From NCBI RefSeq assembly GCF_003369835.1, contig NZ_QPMJ01000002.1, forward strand, positions 310,001-374,000: DNA of 64,000 nt. Reading direction: 5' to 3'. Shown one piece after another: positions 26,732 to 35,515 of the stretch. The position numbers and the translations under genes were made by a program. This stretch comes from Halorussus rarus (GTDB taxonomy: Archaea; Halobacteriota; Halobacteria; Halobacteriales; Haladaptataceae). A model generated the notes under the pieces. That model saw nothing but the letters and a program-made list of their open reading frames with translations, ran no database searches and was not told the origin of the DNA. The number at the start of each line of letters is the position of its first letter. Position 1 is the first letter of the stretch.

Positions 26732-27796
26732 TTATCGATCCCAGGCGATCCACTCGCCGTGCTGCTGGTAGACTCCCAGACGCTCGGTCCGCAGTCCGTC
26801 GTCGACCGTCGTCAGGGTGAGGTCGATGGCCTGGTCGTACTCGTCGGCCGCGGCGTCGCCCGACACCCAGTAGAGCTCGCGGTCTGTCCCAAGGTCCGCG
26901 AGGAGGGCGTCGAACCGCTCGCGCTCGTCGTCGCCGAGCTGGTACCGGACCTGGGTGTCGAACACGCAGACCGGCCGGTGGTCCGGGATCTCGGCCACGA
27001 CCGCGGGCAAGCGCTCGAGCGCGTCGCCAGTTCGGAGGTCCGGCGGGTCCTCGCGGGCGACGCCCAGGGCGTTCCGGAGCGTCCGGTGGCGCTCGGCGTG
27101 CTCGGGCCAGACCAGCGCCCGTAACCACCGGGCGTCGGCCTCGTCGGTCGCGTCGAGGGGGTTGACGTCGACGCCGACACGGGAGGCGACCGGCGGGAAC
27201 GCCCCGGGCAGGGGCGGGTCGCCCGCCCTGACCGCCGACTCGATGCGGACCGGCAAGCCGGCGTCGCCGTACCGGCCCGCCGACCCGTAGTCGTAGGCGT
27301 AGTGGTCCCAGAGCAGGTTGAGGCCGGCGCTCGGGCCGACCTCCACCAGCGCGAGCGGTTCGCGCGACTCGCCGCCGGACCGCCCGCGACTCGCGCGTCG
27401 CGAGACCGTCTCGAACGCCGGGAGGAGCGCGGCGCACCGCCGGACGCTGTTGGTCTGGGTCCGGCGGGTCGCCAGCACGTTCCGAATCTCGTCGGCGTTC
27501 GCCAGGCAGAACCTCCGGAACGCCGCGACCGGGTCGCCGTCTGCCGGGTCCAGCGGGTCGTCGACGACGGTGGGGTAGTAGTCGGCCAGCGGGTCGTCGC
27601 GGCCCGCGAGCAGGCGGGAGTGGACCGCCGCGAACAGGAGGTGGGCCGGCGACCGGCCCTCCGGCGTCTCGGCGGCGAGCGCGAGCAGGTCGGAGTCGGC
27701 GGCGACGCCGCGGCCGAGACGCTCGTACAGCGGGGAGGTCCCGACGCACCAGTCGGCGAACCACTCGAAGTGGGCGGGGAGGTCGGCGCGGTCCAT
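26732..27796 (-). CDS. DUF2332 family protein
   Basis: 354-residue soluble protein matching DUF2332: FEWFADWCVGTSPLYERLGRGVA at the N-terminus, EVGPSAGLNLLWDHYAYDYG in the middle, VDVNPLDATDEADARWLRAL, and FDTQVRYQLGDDERERFDALLAD near the end. The glycine-rich VEVGPSAGLNLL segment and the overall alpha/beta order resemble a SAM-methyltransferase-like Rossmann fold, but activity is not established. The ATG at 27796 is preferred over an in-frame start 18 bp upstream. Confidence 0.85.
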   Translation of the reverse strand: MDRADLPAHFEWFADWCVGTSPLYERLGRGVAADSDLLALAAETPEGRSPAHLLFAAVHSRLLAGRDDPLADYYPTVVDDPLDPADGDPVAAFRRFCLANADEIRNVLATRRTQTNSVRRCAALLPAFETVSRRASRGRSGGESREPLALVEVGPSAGLNLLWDHYAYDYGSAGRYGDAGLPVRIESAVRAGDPPLPGAFPPVASRVGVDVNPLDATDEADARWLRALVWPEHAERHRTLRNALGVAREDPPDLRTGDALERLPAVVAEIPDHRPVCVFDTQVRYQLGDDERERFDALLADLGTDRELYWVSGDAAADEYDQAIDLTLTTVDDGLRTERLGVYQQHGEWIAWDR

Positions 27797-27863
27797 GCCG
27801 GCCCTTCGAAGCAACCGGCCTTAGCGGTTTCTCCGGACCCTACTCGGCCCGCCATCGCGCCGC

Positions 27864-28808
27864 TTACGCCCGGAGCGTGCGTTCGAACAGGCGCTCGGCG
27901 CCCGCGGTCGCGACGCAGGAGACGAACGCGACGGTGCCGAGCTTCCCGCCCGCGCCGGCGAAGGCGGTCCCGACCGCGACGAAGACCAGCCCGCAGACGG
28001 CGCCGGCGAGCGCGATCCGGGCCTCGCCGGCGAGCCGGTCGAACGAGGACATCCCGACGAACGACGCACAGAACGCGGCCGCGGCCAGCGTCCCGCTGAC
28101 GAACGGGAGGGTCGCGGCCGCGAGGCCCGCGGCGAGTCCGACGAGCGCCGAGCCGACCACCGAGCCCAGGTCGAGCCGGACGCTCAGGACGGTGGTCGCG
28201 ACCGCGGCGGCGACCGTCACCGGGACGACCAGCGGCGCGCGAGTCCACGGGAGGGCGCTGCCGGCGGCGTAATCGGCGCCGGTCAGCGCGGCCGCGGTCG
28301 CACACCCGAATAGCGCGAGCGTCCCAAGCTTGCCGCCGACGCCGGCGAACGACCGGTCGGCGGCGACGAAGGCCAGGCCCGCCACCAGCCCCGCTCCGGC
28401 GAGGTAGTCGACCGACGGGAACAGCTCGGGGGAAGCCATGCCGACGAACGACCCGCAGTAGGCCGGTACGTCGAGGTCGGTCCCGGACAGCCCGGCGGCC
28501 AGGCCGACGAGCGCGGAGGCGACGACCGGACCGAGGCCGGCGGTGACGCTCAGTCCGTAAGTGAGGACCGCCGCGACGGCGACCGCGAGCGCGCCGCGGG
28601 CGTCCTTCCGGTCGAAGCTGAGTTCGGCAGACGTCCCGAGGACCCGTTCGTGCTCTGCGACCACCGCGGCGCCGCCGGCGAGGACCAGCCCGCCCTCCAG
28701 GCCGACGACGGCGGTCGAGGCGTCGCCGGCGACCAGCGCGCGGGCGAGCAGCGCGGCGGGGGTCAGCGACAGCACGGCGTAGCCGGTGACACGAGTCGGC
28801 GCGTACAC
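27864..28808 (-). CDS. Multi-pass membrane protein with internal duplication
   Basis: 314 residues, almost entirely hydrophobic, with about nine or ten membrane segments. Two internal halves are recognisably duplicated. ASALVGLAAGL, AYCGSFVGMASPE and FAGVGGKLGTLALFGCAT (first half) recur as GSALVGLAAGL, AFCASFVGMSSFD and FAGAGGKLGTVAFVSCVAT (second half). The repeated GKLGT and SFVGM motifs probably face each other across a pore or binding site, as in transporters that arose by duplication (inference). I do not recognise a named family. It lies 118 bp downstream of the YcaO gene on the same strand and could be co-transcribed. Confidence 0.78.
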   Translation of the reverse strand: MYAPTRVTGYAVLSLTPAALLARALVAGDASTAVVGLEGGLVLAGGAAVVAEHERVLGTSAELSFDRKDARGALAVAVAAVLTYGLSVTAGLGPVVASALVGLAAGLSGTDLDVPAYCGSFVGMASPELFPSVDYLAGAGLVAGLAFVAADRSFAGVGGKLGTLALFGCATAAALTGADYAAGSALPWTRAPLVVPVTVAAAVATTVLSVRLDLGSVVGSALVGLAAGLAAATLPFVSGTLAAAAFCASFVGMSSFDRLAGEARIALAGAVCGLVFVAVGTAFAGAGGKLGTVAFVSCVATAGAERLFERTLRA

Positions 28809-28925
28809 GTCGCCCGAGTAGTCCGGCGACCCCTGTTGTGTATTGCGATTTCGGAACGGAGAACCGGCAAGAAAAGGGGGAGACGTCGCGGCGAGACGGT
28901 CGCGAAGGAGAAAGCTGGGACCGGG

Positions 28926-30701
28926 TTACGGATACGGGTGGTGGTCCCGGTCGGGTCGGAACTCGAAGCCCAGCTCGCCCGGCACCTCGCGGGCGCGCTC
29001 GCCGAAGAAGGCGTCGCCGGTGAACAGCGGCTGGGCCTCGGGGACCAGCGCGCGGACCGCCTCGAACCCCAGCCGCTCGACGTCGCGGGGCGTGAGCCGG
29101 GCGGCGTACGCCGACAGCCCGGCGTCGGCGAGCCTGTCGAGGACCGCGTCGAGTTCGGCCGCGCCGGCCGGCGGGTCGGCCGGGCCGACGCTGCCGGCCG
29201 GAACGGCGGTCTCGGCGTCGACGAACTCGCGGGCGGACTCGGGGAAGTCGGCGTACCGACCGATGGCGCCGTCCGCCCCCGCGGCGTCGGCCTCGCCCAT
29301 CGACCGGAGCTCCATCCAGTTCTGGAGCGCCTCGGCCAGCGCCGCCGTCGCGGCCGCCTCGGGGTCGAGGTCGGCGTCCGAGCCGACCGCGAACCGGGGC
29401 CACGCGCCCTCGCGGTGGACGGCCACCGCGACCACGGGCACGTCGACGTCCTGGGTGACCAGCAGGGCCGTCACGTCGAGGTCCTCCGCGCGTGCGCGAG
29501 ACCGGAGCGCCGCGAACCGGTCGCTCTCGACCGACAGCGCCAACGGCTCGAACGACGAGTACCACGCCAGCATCGTGGCGTCGCGCTCGACGACCTCGTA
29601 GAGCCCCGACAGCAGCGCCTCGACGGTCGAACTGCCGAGGCCCAGGCCGGTCGTGATGGAGGGCTTGTGCCGGACCTCGGGCGGCGGGAAGTGGACGAAC
29701 TCCGCCGGGAGCCGGACGGGGACGTCGGCGTGCAGATTTCGGCCCTCGACCCACGCGAGGGAGTCGTCCGCCGCGGGGCCGGTCCAGTCGTCCGGCCGGA
29801 CGAACGCCGCCGGGGCGACCGCGCCGTCGACCTCACCGGGTCGGCCGGTCTCGAACGCGGCGGTCCGGTAGACGCCCGCGGCGTAGCGCTCGAGCGCCTC
29901 GCCGAGCGCCTTCATCAGCGCCTCGTTCCAGTCGACCGAGACGCCCGCGGCCTGTTCGGCGGCCCGCGCGTCGCTGAACCCCGTGGTGTCGGCCAACTGG
30001 GCGAGGTAGTACGGCGTCGGGAACGACTCGGCCTCGCCGATCGAGGAGACGACGCCGATTCGCTCGTCGACGGCCTGCTCGGCGCGGGTGAGCGCGTCCT
30101 CCAGGTCAGCATCGCGGTACTCGGGGTCGAGCGCCCGGTCGCCCTGGGGGTTCTTGCTCCCGTCTCGGCCCGCCTCCCGGCCGCAGATCTCGCAGCCGGG
30201 GACCGGCAGCAGGGTCCGCTCGACGTGTGGTACCTCCACGACTCCGCCGAGGACGGTCGACTCGCCGCCCGAGAGCAGGGTCGCCGCCTCGCGCCCCGCG
30301 AGCGCGCCCGCGAAACGGGCGTCGGTGGCGGAAACTTCGGGGTCATCGGTCGACGGCGCAGAATCTTCGCCCTCGCGGTTCGCCGCGACCCGCGTTCGGA
30401 GGCAGGCCCAGCAGGCGGTCGCCGGCGCGAACCCCGAGACGGCGGCGTCGACGTCGGACAGGACGCGCCCGCCGACGCAGCCGAGTTCGACAGCGAGCCA
30501 CGGCGTCTCCCCCTCGCGGGCCGACCGGGCGGCGGTCGCGAACCGGGCGGTGCCCGCCTCGCCGACGACCGCGGCGAAGTCGACGGCCCCGACGCGCTCG
30601 GGGTCCGACTCGACGGGGTCGGCCCCGGCGTCGGCGAGCGCGGCTCGCACGGCGTCGGCCGCCGGCCCCGCGCCGACGAGTCCGACTGTGGGTGTGCTCA
30701 T
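28926..30701 (-). CDS. YcaO-domain protein with N-terminal zinc-binding E1-like domain
   Basis: 591 residues. The first about 175 resemble the E1-like/docking domain of azoline-forming cyclodehydratases: a Rossmann start (TVGLVGAGPAADAV) and two zinc knuckles, CWAC (Cys97, Cys100) and CEIC (Cys170, Cys173). The rest is a YcaO ATP-dependent cyclodehydratase/thioamidation domain (MKALGEALERYAAGVYR, LGSSTVEALLSGLYEVVERDA, AVGSDADLDPEAAATAALAEALQ), ending in a Pro-rich HHPYP tail, as active YcaO proteins do. It would modify a peptide or protein backbone. No precursor peptide, dehydrogenase or protease of a RiPP cluster is adjacent. Confidence 0.85.
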   Translation of the reverse strand: MSTPTVGLVGAGPAADAVRAALADAGADPVESDPERVGAVDFAAVVGEAGTARFATAARSAREGETPWLAVELGCVGGRVLSDVDAAVSGFAPATACWACLRTRVAANREGEDSAPSTDDPEVSATDARFAGALAGREAATLLSGGESTVLGGVVEVPHVERTLLPVPGCEICGREAGRDGSKNPQGDRALDPEYRDADLEDALTRAEQAVDERIGVVSSIGEAESFPTPYYLAQLADTTGFSDARAAEQAAGVSVDWNEALMKALGEALERYAAGVYRTAAFETGRPGEVDGAVAPAAFVRPDDWTGPAADDSLAWVEGRNLHADVPVRLPAEFVHFPPPEVRHKPSITTGLGLGSSTVEALLSGLYEVVERDATMLAWYSSFEPLALSVESDRFAALRSRARAEDLDVTALLVTQDVDVPVVAVAVHREGAWPRFAVGSDADLDPEAAATAALAEALQNWMELRSMGEADAAGADGAIGRYADFPESAREFVDAETAVPAGSVGPADPPAGAAELDAVLDRLADAGLSAYAARLTPRDVERLGFEAVRALVPEAQPLFTGDAFFGERAREVPGELGFEFRPDRDHHPYP

Positions 30702-30783
30702 ACCGGGACGGTCGCAGTCGGCGGGCAAAAGCGCGGTGCTATCGCTCGGCGGTCGGCCGACGAAAGAATATCGGATTCGGCGA

Positions 30784-31608
30784 TCAGTTCAGCAGGCTCT
30801 GGGCCGCGCTGGCGAGCTGGTCGGTGTCGGCGTCGCGCAGGTCGTCGTTGGCCAGCTTGAGGCGCAGGCGCGGTCGGCCCACGTCGATGGGTACCTTCTC
30901 GGTGCCGATGAGGCCCATGTCCTCGAGCTTGGTCTTCGTCCGCGAGAACGTCGCCTTGCTGGCGATGCCGACGTCCTCGCCCCACTTGCTGATGTCGTAC
31001 AGCAGCGCCTCGTTCTTCGCGGCCACGAGCAGGCTGATGGTGACCTCGTCGAGGCCGTCGCCGTCGCCGCGGGCGGTCTCCATCGAGGACAGCACCTCGT
31101 CGAAGTCCTCCCGGGCCTCGGGGCTGATCTCGTCGCCGAGCGTGTCGCGGACGCGCGAGAGCGGCGGCGTGCGCAGCGAGAACTCGTCGGCCTCCTCGAA
31201 CTGAGCCGAGTAGGAGTCGTACGCCTCCGAGACGAACGCGTCGTCGTCGGCCGTCAGCCCGCCCACGCGGTCGTCCGCGGTCACGAGCGCGATGACGACC
31301 TCGTCGGTGACCAGCAGCGAGTTGCTCGGGACCTCGTCGGTGGTGCGGAGCGACAGCGAACCGGCGTCGATGAGGTCGGCGGCGTTGCTGGCGACGATGA
31401 AGTCCTCCATCACGTCCTTCAGCGTGCCCGACTGCGCGAGCATCCGGAGCTCCGGCAGGTCGCCGTCGTACTCGGTGGCGACGTTGATGAGCTCCTCGAT
31501 GGCGTTCTTCGAGGGGTTGACCACGAGCAGCGTGTCCGGCGCGCCGTCGATGACCGTCCGAAGGATTTCGGCGATTTCCTGGTCGAGTAAATTCGATTCG
31601 GTCTCCAT
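30784..31608 (-). CDS. tbsP: Transcriptional regulator TbsP (DUF5821 family)
   Basis: 274-residue haloarchaeal regulator. The N-terminal alpha/beta domain (DTLLVVNPSKNAIEELI, LKDVMEDFIVASNAADLI, SNSLLVTDEVVIALV) is followed by the C-terminal winged helix VTISLLVAAKNEALLYDISKW, GIASKATFSRTKTKLEDMGLI and VPIDVGRPRLRLKL, the strongly conserved DNA-binding part. In Haloferax, TbsP acts with TrmB in control of central carbon metabolism (family knowledge). A minus-strand box GTTAAAATTAAG (31633-31644) lies 30 nt upstream of the ATG, consistent with a leaderless transcript. Confidence 0.83.
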   Translation of the reverse strand: METESNLLDQEIAEILRTVIDGAPDTLLVVNPSKNAIEELINVATEYDGDLPELRMLAQSGTLKDVMEDFIVASNAADLIDAGSLSLRTTDEVPSNSLLVTDEVVIALVTADDRVGGLTADDDAFVSEAYDSYSAQFEEADEFSLRTPPLSRVRDTLGDEISPEAREDFDEVLSSMETARGDGDGLDEVTISLLVAAKNEALLYDISKWGEDVGIASKATFSRTKTKLEDMGLIGTEKVPIDVGRPRLRLKLANDDLRDADTDQLASAAQSLLN

Positions 31609-31930
31609 GTACCGACAAACGTTTTACCCCTACTTAATTTTAACGTTAGTAACGGGGGGAAATCAGCGATTATGCGCCCGTACTCCGGCGTCAGCCACAC
31701 AATTCCAATCGAAAGCCCGCCGGGAACCTTAGTTTCGATGGCGGTCGGAGGGAGACCGGATTCGGCCGGTCGAAACCGAACGACGAAACCGCGACGGGGG
31801 AGTCGTCGTCTCGGATTCGATACACGTTTGCGTAGGTTTAACGGCAGATTTCCGGTGTTATTCTCCGAGTACTAACGGATGAAAGATGCGCAACAATCAA
31901 GTAGTGTGGTTGATTAACAAGAATCGAACT
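31609..31930. other. Intergenic region between tbsP and the 44-aa gene
   Basis: 322 bp with no supported gene besides promoters. The tbsP TATA-like box (minus strand) is at 31633-31644. On the plus strand AGGTTTAACGG (about 31834-31844) and TTGATTAAC (about 31908-31916) are candidate elements for the small gene at 31931. A 12-codon frame at 31879 is too short to judge. Confidence 0.45.
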
Positions 31931-32065
31931 ATGCGAGGTAAAATTCGGCAGTGGTTCGTCGACAACCCGCGAGCGATGGACGGAGCGTACGCACTCGTCG
32001 CCGCCAGCGCGGTGGCCGTGCGTATCACGACCCAGGAAGCGACCGGCGCGACGAGCGGCCCCTAA
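31931..32065 (+). CDS. 44-aa small protein, DUF7503-like (NPR motif, GP tail)
   Basis: A 44-codon gene. The product begins MRGKIRQWFVDNPRAMDGAY, has a short apolar centre (ALVAASAVAV, about residues 21-30) and ends EATGATSGP. The basic-amphipathic start, the ENPR/DNPR-like motif, the hydrophobic middle and the Gly-Pro end match a group of very small haloarchaeal proteins annotated as DUF7503 or similar (from memory). Its stop codon overlaps the stop of the convergent CHAT gene by four bases (32062-32065). Function unknown; it could be a membrane-active peptide or a substrate of the CHAT protein (speculative). Confidence 0.6.
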   Translation: MRGKIRQWFVDNPRAMDGAYALVAASAVAVRITTQEATGATSGP

Positions 32066-34164
32066 GACCGGTCGATCTGGTCGAGGAGCTCCTCCGACCA
32101 GAAGAGGTCGCCGTCGTAGACGAACGGTGTTTTCGCGCGTTCGAGGAACGAGAACAGCTCCGACCGGTCGAGCGTGAACGTCGACTCGGTCCCGTGGAGC
32201 CGGGGCTTCTCGTCGCCGTCCCGGTAGACCTCGTAGACGCCGCCGATGTTTCGCATCGAGAGGTTCCGGTACTCCAGCCGGTACTCGTCGCCGACCTCCT
32301 CGAGGGTGGCGATGGTCGGGTACCGGTTGTCGCACTGGGTGAGCTGGTGGGTGCCGTCGCCGACCACCGCGTAGTCCTTGCCCATCATGATGCGCCGCCG
32401 GGCGAGCTGGATGGCGTGGGCGATGTCGTAGCCGTTGATGAGCAGCTGGGAGAACGCGACCCCGACCTTCGCGGCCTGCTTGTTGAGGACCTTCGTGAAC
32501 GTCACCGCGCCCGCGACGCTGCCCTTCTCGACGAGGTCGCGGCCCTCGTAGTAGGAGCCGCAGGCGTTCAGGAAGAACGTCTGGACCCTGCTTCGCTCCA
32601 AGTCCGCGACCGCGAGGTTCCCGTCGCGGCACCTGAGCCCGCCCTCCTCGCAGTGTCCGATGTAGTGGACGAAGTCGTGAGAGGACTCCAGCACGTCGGC
32701 GAGTTCGGCCTTCGAGAGGTGCTCGTGGACGGTCACGTCGATGGGGATCCGCTCGGCCCGCTCCTCGTAGATGGCCGCGACGGTCTCGTGCTCGTCGACC
32801 ATCTCCTGGTCGTTGAGGATGACCGTGACGTCGATGTCGCCGCCCTCGCGGTCGAAGTAGTCGAACCGGTTCTCGTAGGCCTCTGGGACGGCCTTGAACA
32901 CGTCGATGGGCACGCCCTCGGCGAGCCAGCCGTTGACCTGCCCCTCGTGGAGCACCGGGTTGCGCCGGTCGACCGACCGCACCGGGCCCGGGCCCTTCCG
33001 GACCCGCGCGGGCTCGGGCGACGGCGGCTCGACCCGGGACGGGTCCGCGCGGTAGAAGTCGTCGATGGACTTGTTCAGCAGTTCGTCCTTCTCGAGGTCG
33101 GTCGACTCCGGGAGGTAGATCAGGCTCAGGGTGTCGAGGAAGTACGGCAGCGACGTGGCGCTGTCGGCGCGGGGCGTGACGTGCATGGCCAGGAGCCACT
33201 CCGGCAGGTCGTCCTCGATGCGCTCGAAGGGCGCGTCGAGGTACGTCGCCAGCTGGTCGGCGGGCGACGCCTCGTAGGTCGCCGCCGCGTCGACGCCGAC
33301 GTCGTCCAGCAGCGACAGTTCGGCCAGGTCCCAGCTGTACTCGCCGGCGTTCCGGACCAGGCAGTCCATGAAGAACGTCCGCCGGAGCAGGTCGGCCGCC
33401 TCGTGCTGAAACTGCGGCAGCGTCCCGAACTCGCGGTCGACGCCCGCCGCGGGCGCCCGGAGCACCGGCCGGCGCCGGTCCTCGACGCGCAGCTCGGCCT
33501 GGAGGTAGTAGGCGAGCGGGGCCGCCACGAACGCGTAGTCGAAGCGCTCGGGGACGACCAGTTCGATGCCGACGTCGAACCGCTCGTCGCGGAGCCGGTC
33601 GGGCACGTCGGTCTCGTCGCCGAGTTCGATGCGGGGCGGGTGGCCCCGGAGCGTGGGGTACGACCGGTCGGGGCCGGTGACCTTGTGGGACGACGAGAGG
33701 TGGGTGACCGCCGTCGCCACGCCCGCGGGCGTCGGCGGGACGGTTATCGTGTCGACCGGCGCCTCGTGGTGGCTCCGGAACCCGAAGGTCACCGACACCG
33801 GATCCGGAAACGAGACGTGGAGTTCGTTGTAGTCGGACGTCTTCGCGATCCTCGCGCCGCCCGAGAACCGGAGATACGTCTTCACGTTGAGGCTGAGGTT
33901 GAGCAGGTACTCCCCGTCGGGCAGGTCGAGGGGTTCGGCGTCGCCGCCGTGGGTGTACTCCTCACCGGAGTGAAGTTCGGTCGCCTTCACCAGCGCGGGC
34001 GGGAGCCGGAGTTCCGAGACGCGGCCCGAGAGGGTCTCGTCGAGCGGGCGGTCGATGTCGTAGCCGTCCTCGACCGCCTCCCACGCGTCGGTCTCTATCG
34101 AGACCTCCGTCTTGGTGCGGTCGAACACGCGCAACCCAGAACTCGTCTCCTCCCACTCGATCAT
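32062..34164 (-). CDS. CHAT domain-containing (caspase-like) protein
   Basis: 700 residues. The C-terminal third is a CHAT (caspase HetF-associated with TPR) domain with the catalytic dyad His504 in FVHYIGHCEE and Cys535 in FFLNACGSYYEG. The downstream core VLNKQAAKVGVAFSQLLING and AHAIQLARRR follows. The N-terminal 480 residues hold no TPR repeats and show a beta-rich domain (about 1-180: DLPDGEYLLNLSLNVKTY) and a helical linker. This may be a sensor domain. Archaeal and bacterial CHAT proteins often act as proteases in stress or defence. The start at 34164 is preferred to a TTG 15 bp upstream. A TATA box lies about 35 nt upstream. Confidence 0.88.
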   Translation of the reverse strand: MIEWEETSSGLRVFDRTKTEVSIETDAWEAVEDGYDIDRPLDETLSGRVSELRLPPALVKATELHSGEEYTHGGDAEPLDLPDGEYLLNLSLNVKTYLRFSGGARIAKTSDYNELHVSFPDPVSVTFGFRSHHEAPVDTITVPPTPAGVATAVTHLSSSHKVTGPDRSYPTLRGHPPRIELGDETDVPDRLRDERFDVGIELVVPERFDYAFVAAPLAYYLQAELRVEDRRRPVLRAPAAGVDREFGTLPQFQHEAADLLRRTFFMDCLVRNAGEYSWDLAELSLLDDVGVDAAATYEASPADQLATYLDAPFERIEDDLPEWLLAMHVTPRADSATSLPYFLDTLSLIYLPESTDLEKDELLNKSIDDFYRADPSRVEPPSPEPARVRKGPGPVRSVDRRNPVLHEGQVNGWLAEGVPIDVFKAVPEAYENRFDYFDREGGDIDVTVILNDQEMVDEHETVAAIYEERAERIPIDVTVHEHLSKAELADVLESSHDFVHYIGHCEEGGLRCRDGNLAVADLERSRVQTFFLNACGSYYEGRDLVEKGSVAGAVTFTKVLNKQAAKVGVAFSQLLINGYDIAHAIQLARRRIMMGKDYAVVGDGTHQLTQCDNRYPTIATLEEVGDEYRLEYRNLSMRNIGGVYEVYRDGDEKPRLHGTESTFTLDRSELFSFLERAKTPFVYDGDLFWSEELLDQIDRS

Positions 34165-34195
34165 GTCGGGGTTGTACAAGGTGTCTCACCGGGAC

Positions 34196-34203
34196 TTTAT
34201 ATT
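34196..34203 (-). promoter_or_regulatory. TATA box of the CHAT gene
   Basis: On the minus strand this reads AAATATAA, centred about 35 nt upstream of the ATG at 34164. It implies a leader of roughly 8 nt. It is separate from the glyA box 40 bp further on. Confidence 0.55.
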
Positions 34204-34236
34204 TTTGTCGCCCGGCGTCTTTCCCTCGAAAGGTAA

Positions 34237-34245
34237 GCTTATACT
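34237..34245 (+). promoter_or_regulatory. TATA-like box of glyA
   Basis: GCTTATACT is centred 27 nt upstream of the glyA ATG at 34268. It excludes the longer reading frame that extends into the CHAT promoter. Confidence 0.55.
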
Positions 34246-34267
34246 CCGGGACGCACCGATTTTTCCC

Positions 34268-35515
34268 ATGGAGTACGACCGCGTCCGCGCCGTCGACCCG
34301 GAGGTCGCCGACGCCCTCGAGGCCGAAGTGGACCGCCAGCGCGACACCCTGGAGATGATCGCCAGCGAGAACCACGTCAGCGAGGCGGTGATGGAGGCCC
34401 AGGGCAGCGTCCTCACCAACAAGTACGCGGAGGGGTACCCCGGCTCGCGCTACTACGGCGGGTGCGAACACGTCGACACCATCGAGGAACTGGCGATAGA
34501 GCGCGCGAAGGAGCTGTGGGGCGCCGAGCACGTCAACGTCCAGCCCCACTCGGGCACCCAGGCCAACATGGGCGTCTACTTCGCCATGCTCGAGCCCGGC
34601 GACAAGATCCTGTCGCTGGACCTGACCCACGGCGGCCACCTCAGCCACGGCCACCACGCCAACTTCACCGGCCAGCTCTACGAGGTCGAGCAGTACGAGG
34701 TCGACCCCGAGACGGGCTACCTCGACTACGAGGCGCTCCGGGAGCACGCCGAGGAATTCGAACCGGACATCATCGTGTCGGGCTACTCGGCGTACCCCCG
34801 CGAGGTCGAGTGGGAGACCATCCAGGCGGCCGCCGACGCTGTCGACGCCCTCCACCTCGCGGACATGGCCCACATCACCGGGCTGGTGGCCGCCGGCGTC
34901 CACCCCTCGCCGGTCGGCGTCGCCGACTTCGTCACCGGGTCGACCCACAAGACCATCCGCGCGGGCCGCGGCGGGATGATCCTCTGCGACGAGGAGTACG
35001 CCGACGACGTCGACTCGGCGGTCATCCCCGGGATGCAGGGCGGCCCCCTGATGCACAACATCGCGGGCAAGGCGGTCGGCTTCAAGGAGGCGCTCGAACC
35101 CGAGTTCGAGGAGTACGCCGAGCGGACCGTCGCCAACGCCGAGGCGCTGGGCGAGCAGTTGCAGGACCGCGGCTTCGGCCTCGTCTCGGGCGGCACCGAC
35201 ACCCACCTCGTGCTGGTCGACCTCCGGGAGTCCCACGAGGACGTGACCGGGAAGGACGCCGAGGAGGCCCTGGAGGACGTCGGCATCGTGCTGAACGCCA
35301 ACACGGTCCCCGGCGAGACGCGCTCGCCGTTCGTGACGAGCGGCATCCGCGCGGGCACGCCCGCGCTCACGACCCGCGGGTTCGACGAGGAGGACTGCCG
35401 GTACGTGGGCGACCTCATCGCCGACGTGGTCGACGACGTCGACGACGATGACGTGAAGGGCGAGGTGGCCGAACAGGTCCAGGAGCTCTGCGAGGCCAAC
35501 CCGCTCTACGAGTAG
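34268..35515 (+). CDS. glyA: Serine hydroxymethyltransferase
   Basis: 415-residue PLP enzyme that interconverts serine and glycine while forming 5,10-methylene-tetrahydrofolate. Signatures are EMIASENHVSEAVMEAQGS, NKYAEGYPGSRYYGGCEHVD, VQPHSGTQANMGVYF, DLTHGGHLSHG, and the PLP-binding lysine in TGSTHKTIRAGRGG. The length is normal. The start at 34268 follows the TATA-like box. folD, the next enzyme in the folate one-carbon route, follows in the same direction after a 322-bp gap, so the pair works together but may have separate promoters. Confidence 0.97.
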   Translation: MEYDRVRAVDPEVADALEAEVDRQRDTLEMIASENHVSEAVMEAQGSVLTNKYAEGYPGSRYYGGCEHVDTIEELAIERAKELWGAEHVNVQPHSGTQANMGVYFAMLEPGDKILSLDLTHGGHLSHGHHANFTGQLYEVEQYEVDPETGYLDYEALREHAEEFEPDIIVSGYSAYPREVEWETIQAAADAVDALHLADMAHITGLVAAGVHPSPVGVADFVTGSTHKTIRAGRGGMILCDEEYADDVDSAVIPGMQGGPLMHNIAGKAVGFKEALEPEFEEYAERTVANAEALGEQLQDRGFGLVSGGTDTHLVLVDLRESHEDVTGKDAEEALEDVGIVLNANTVPGETRSPFVTSGIRAGTPALTTRGFDEEDCRYVGDLIADVVDDVDDDDVKGEVAEQVQELCEANPLYE

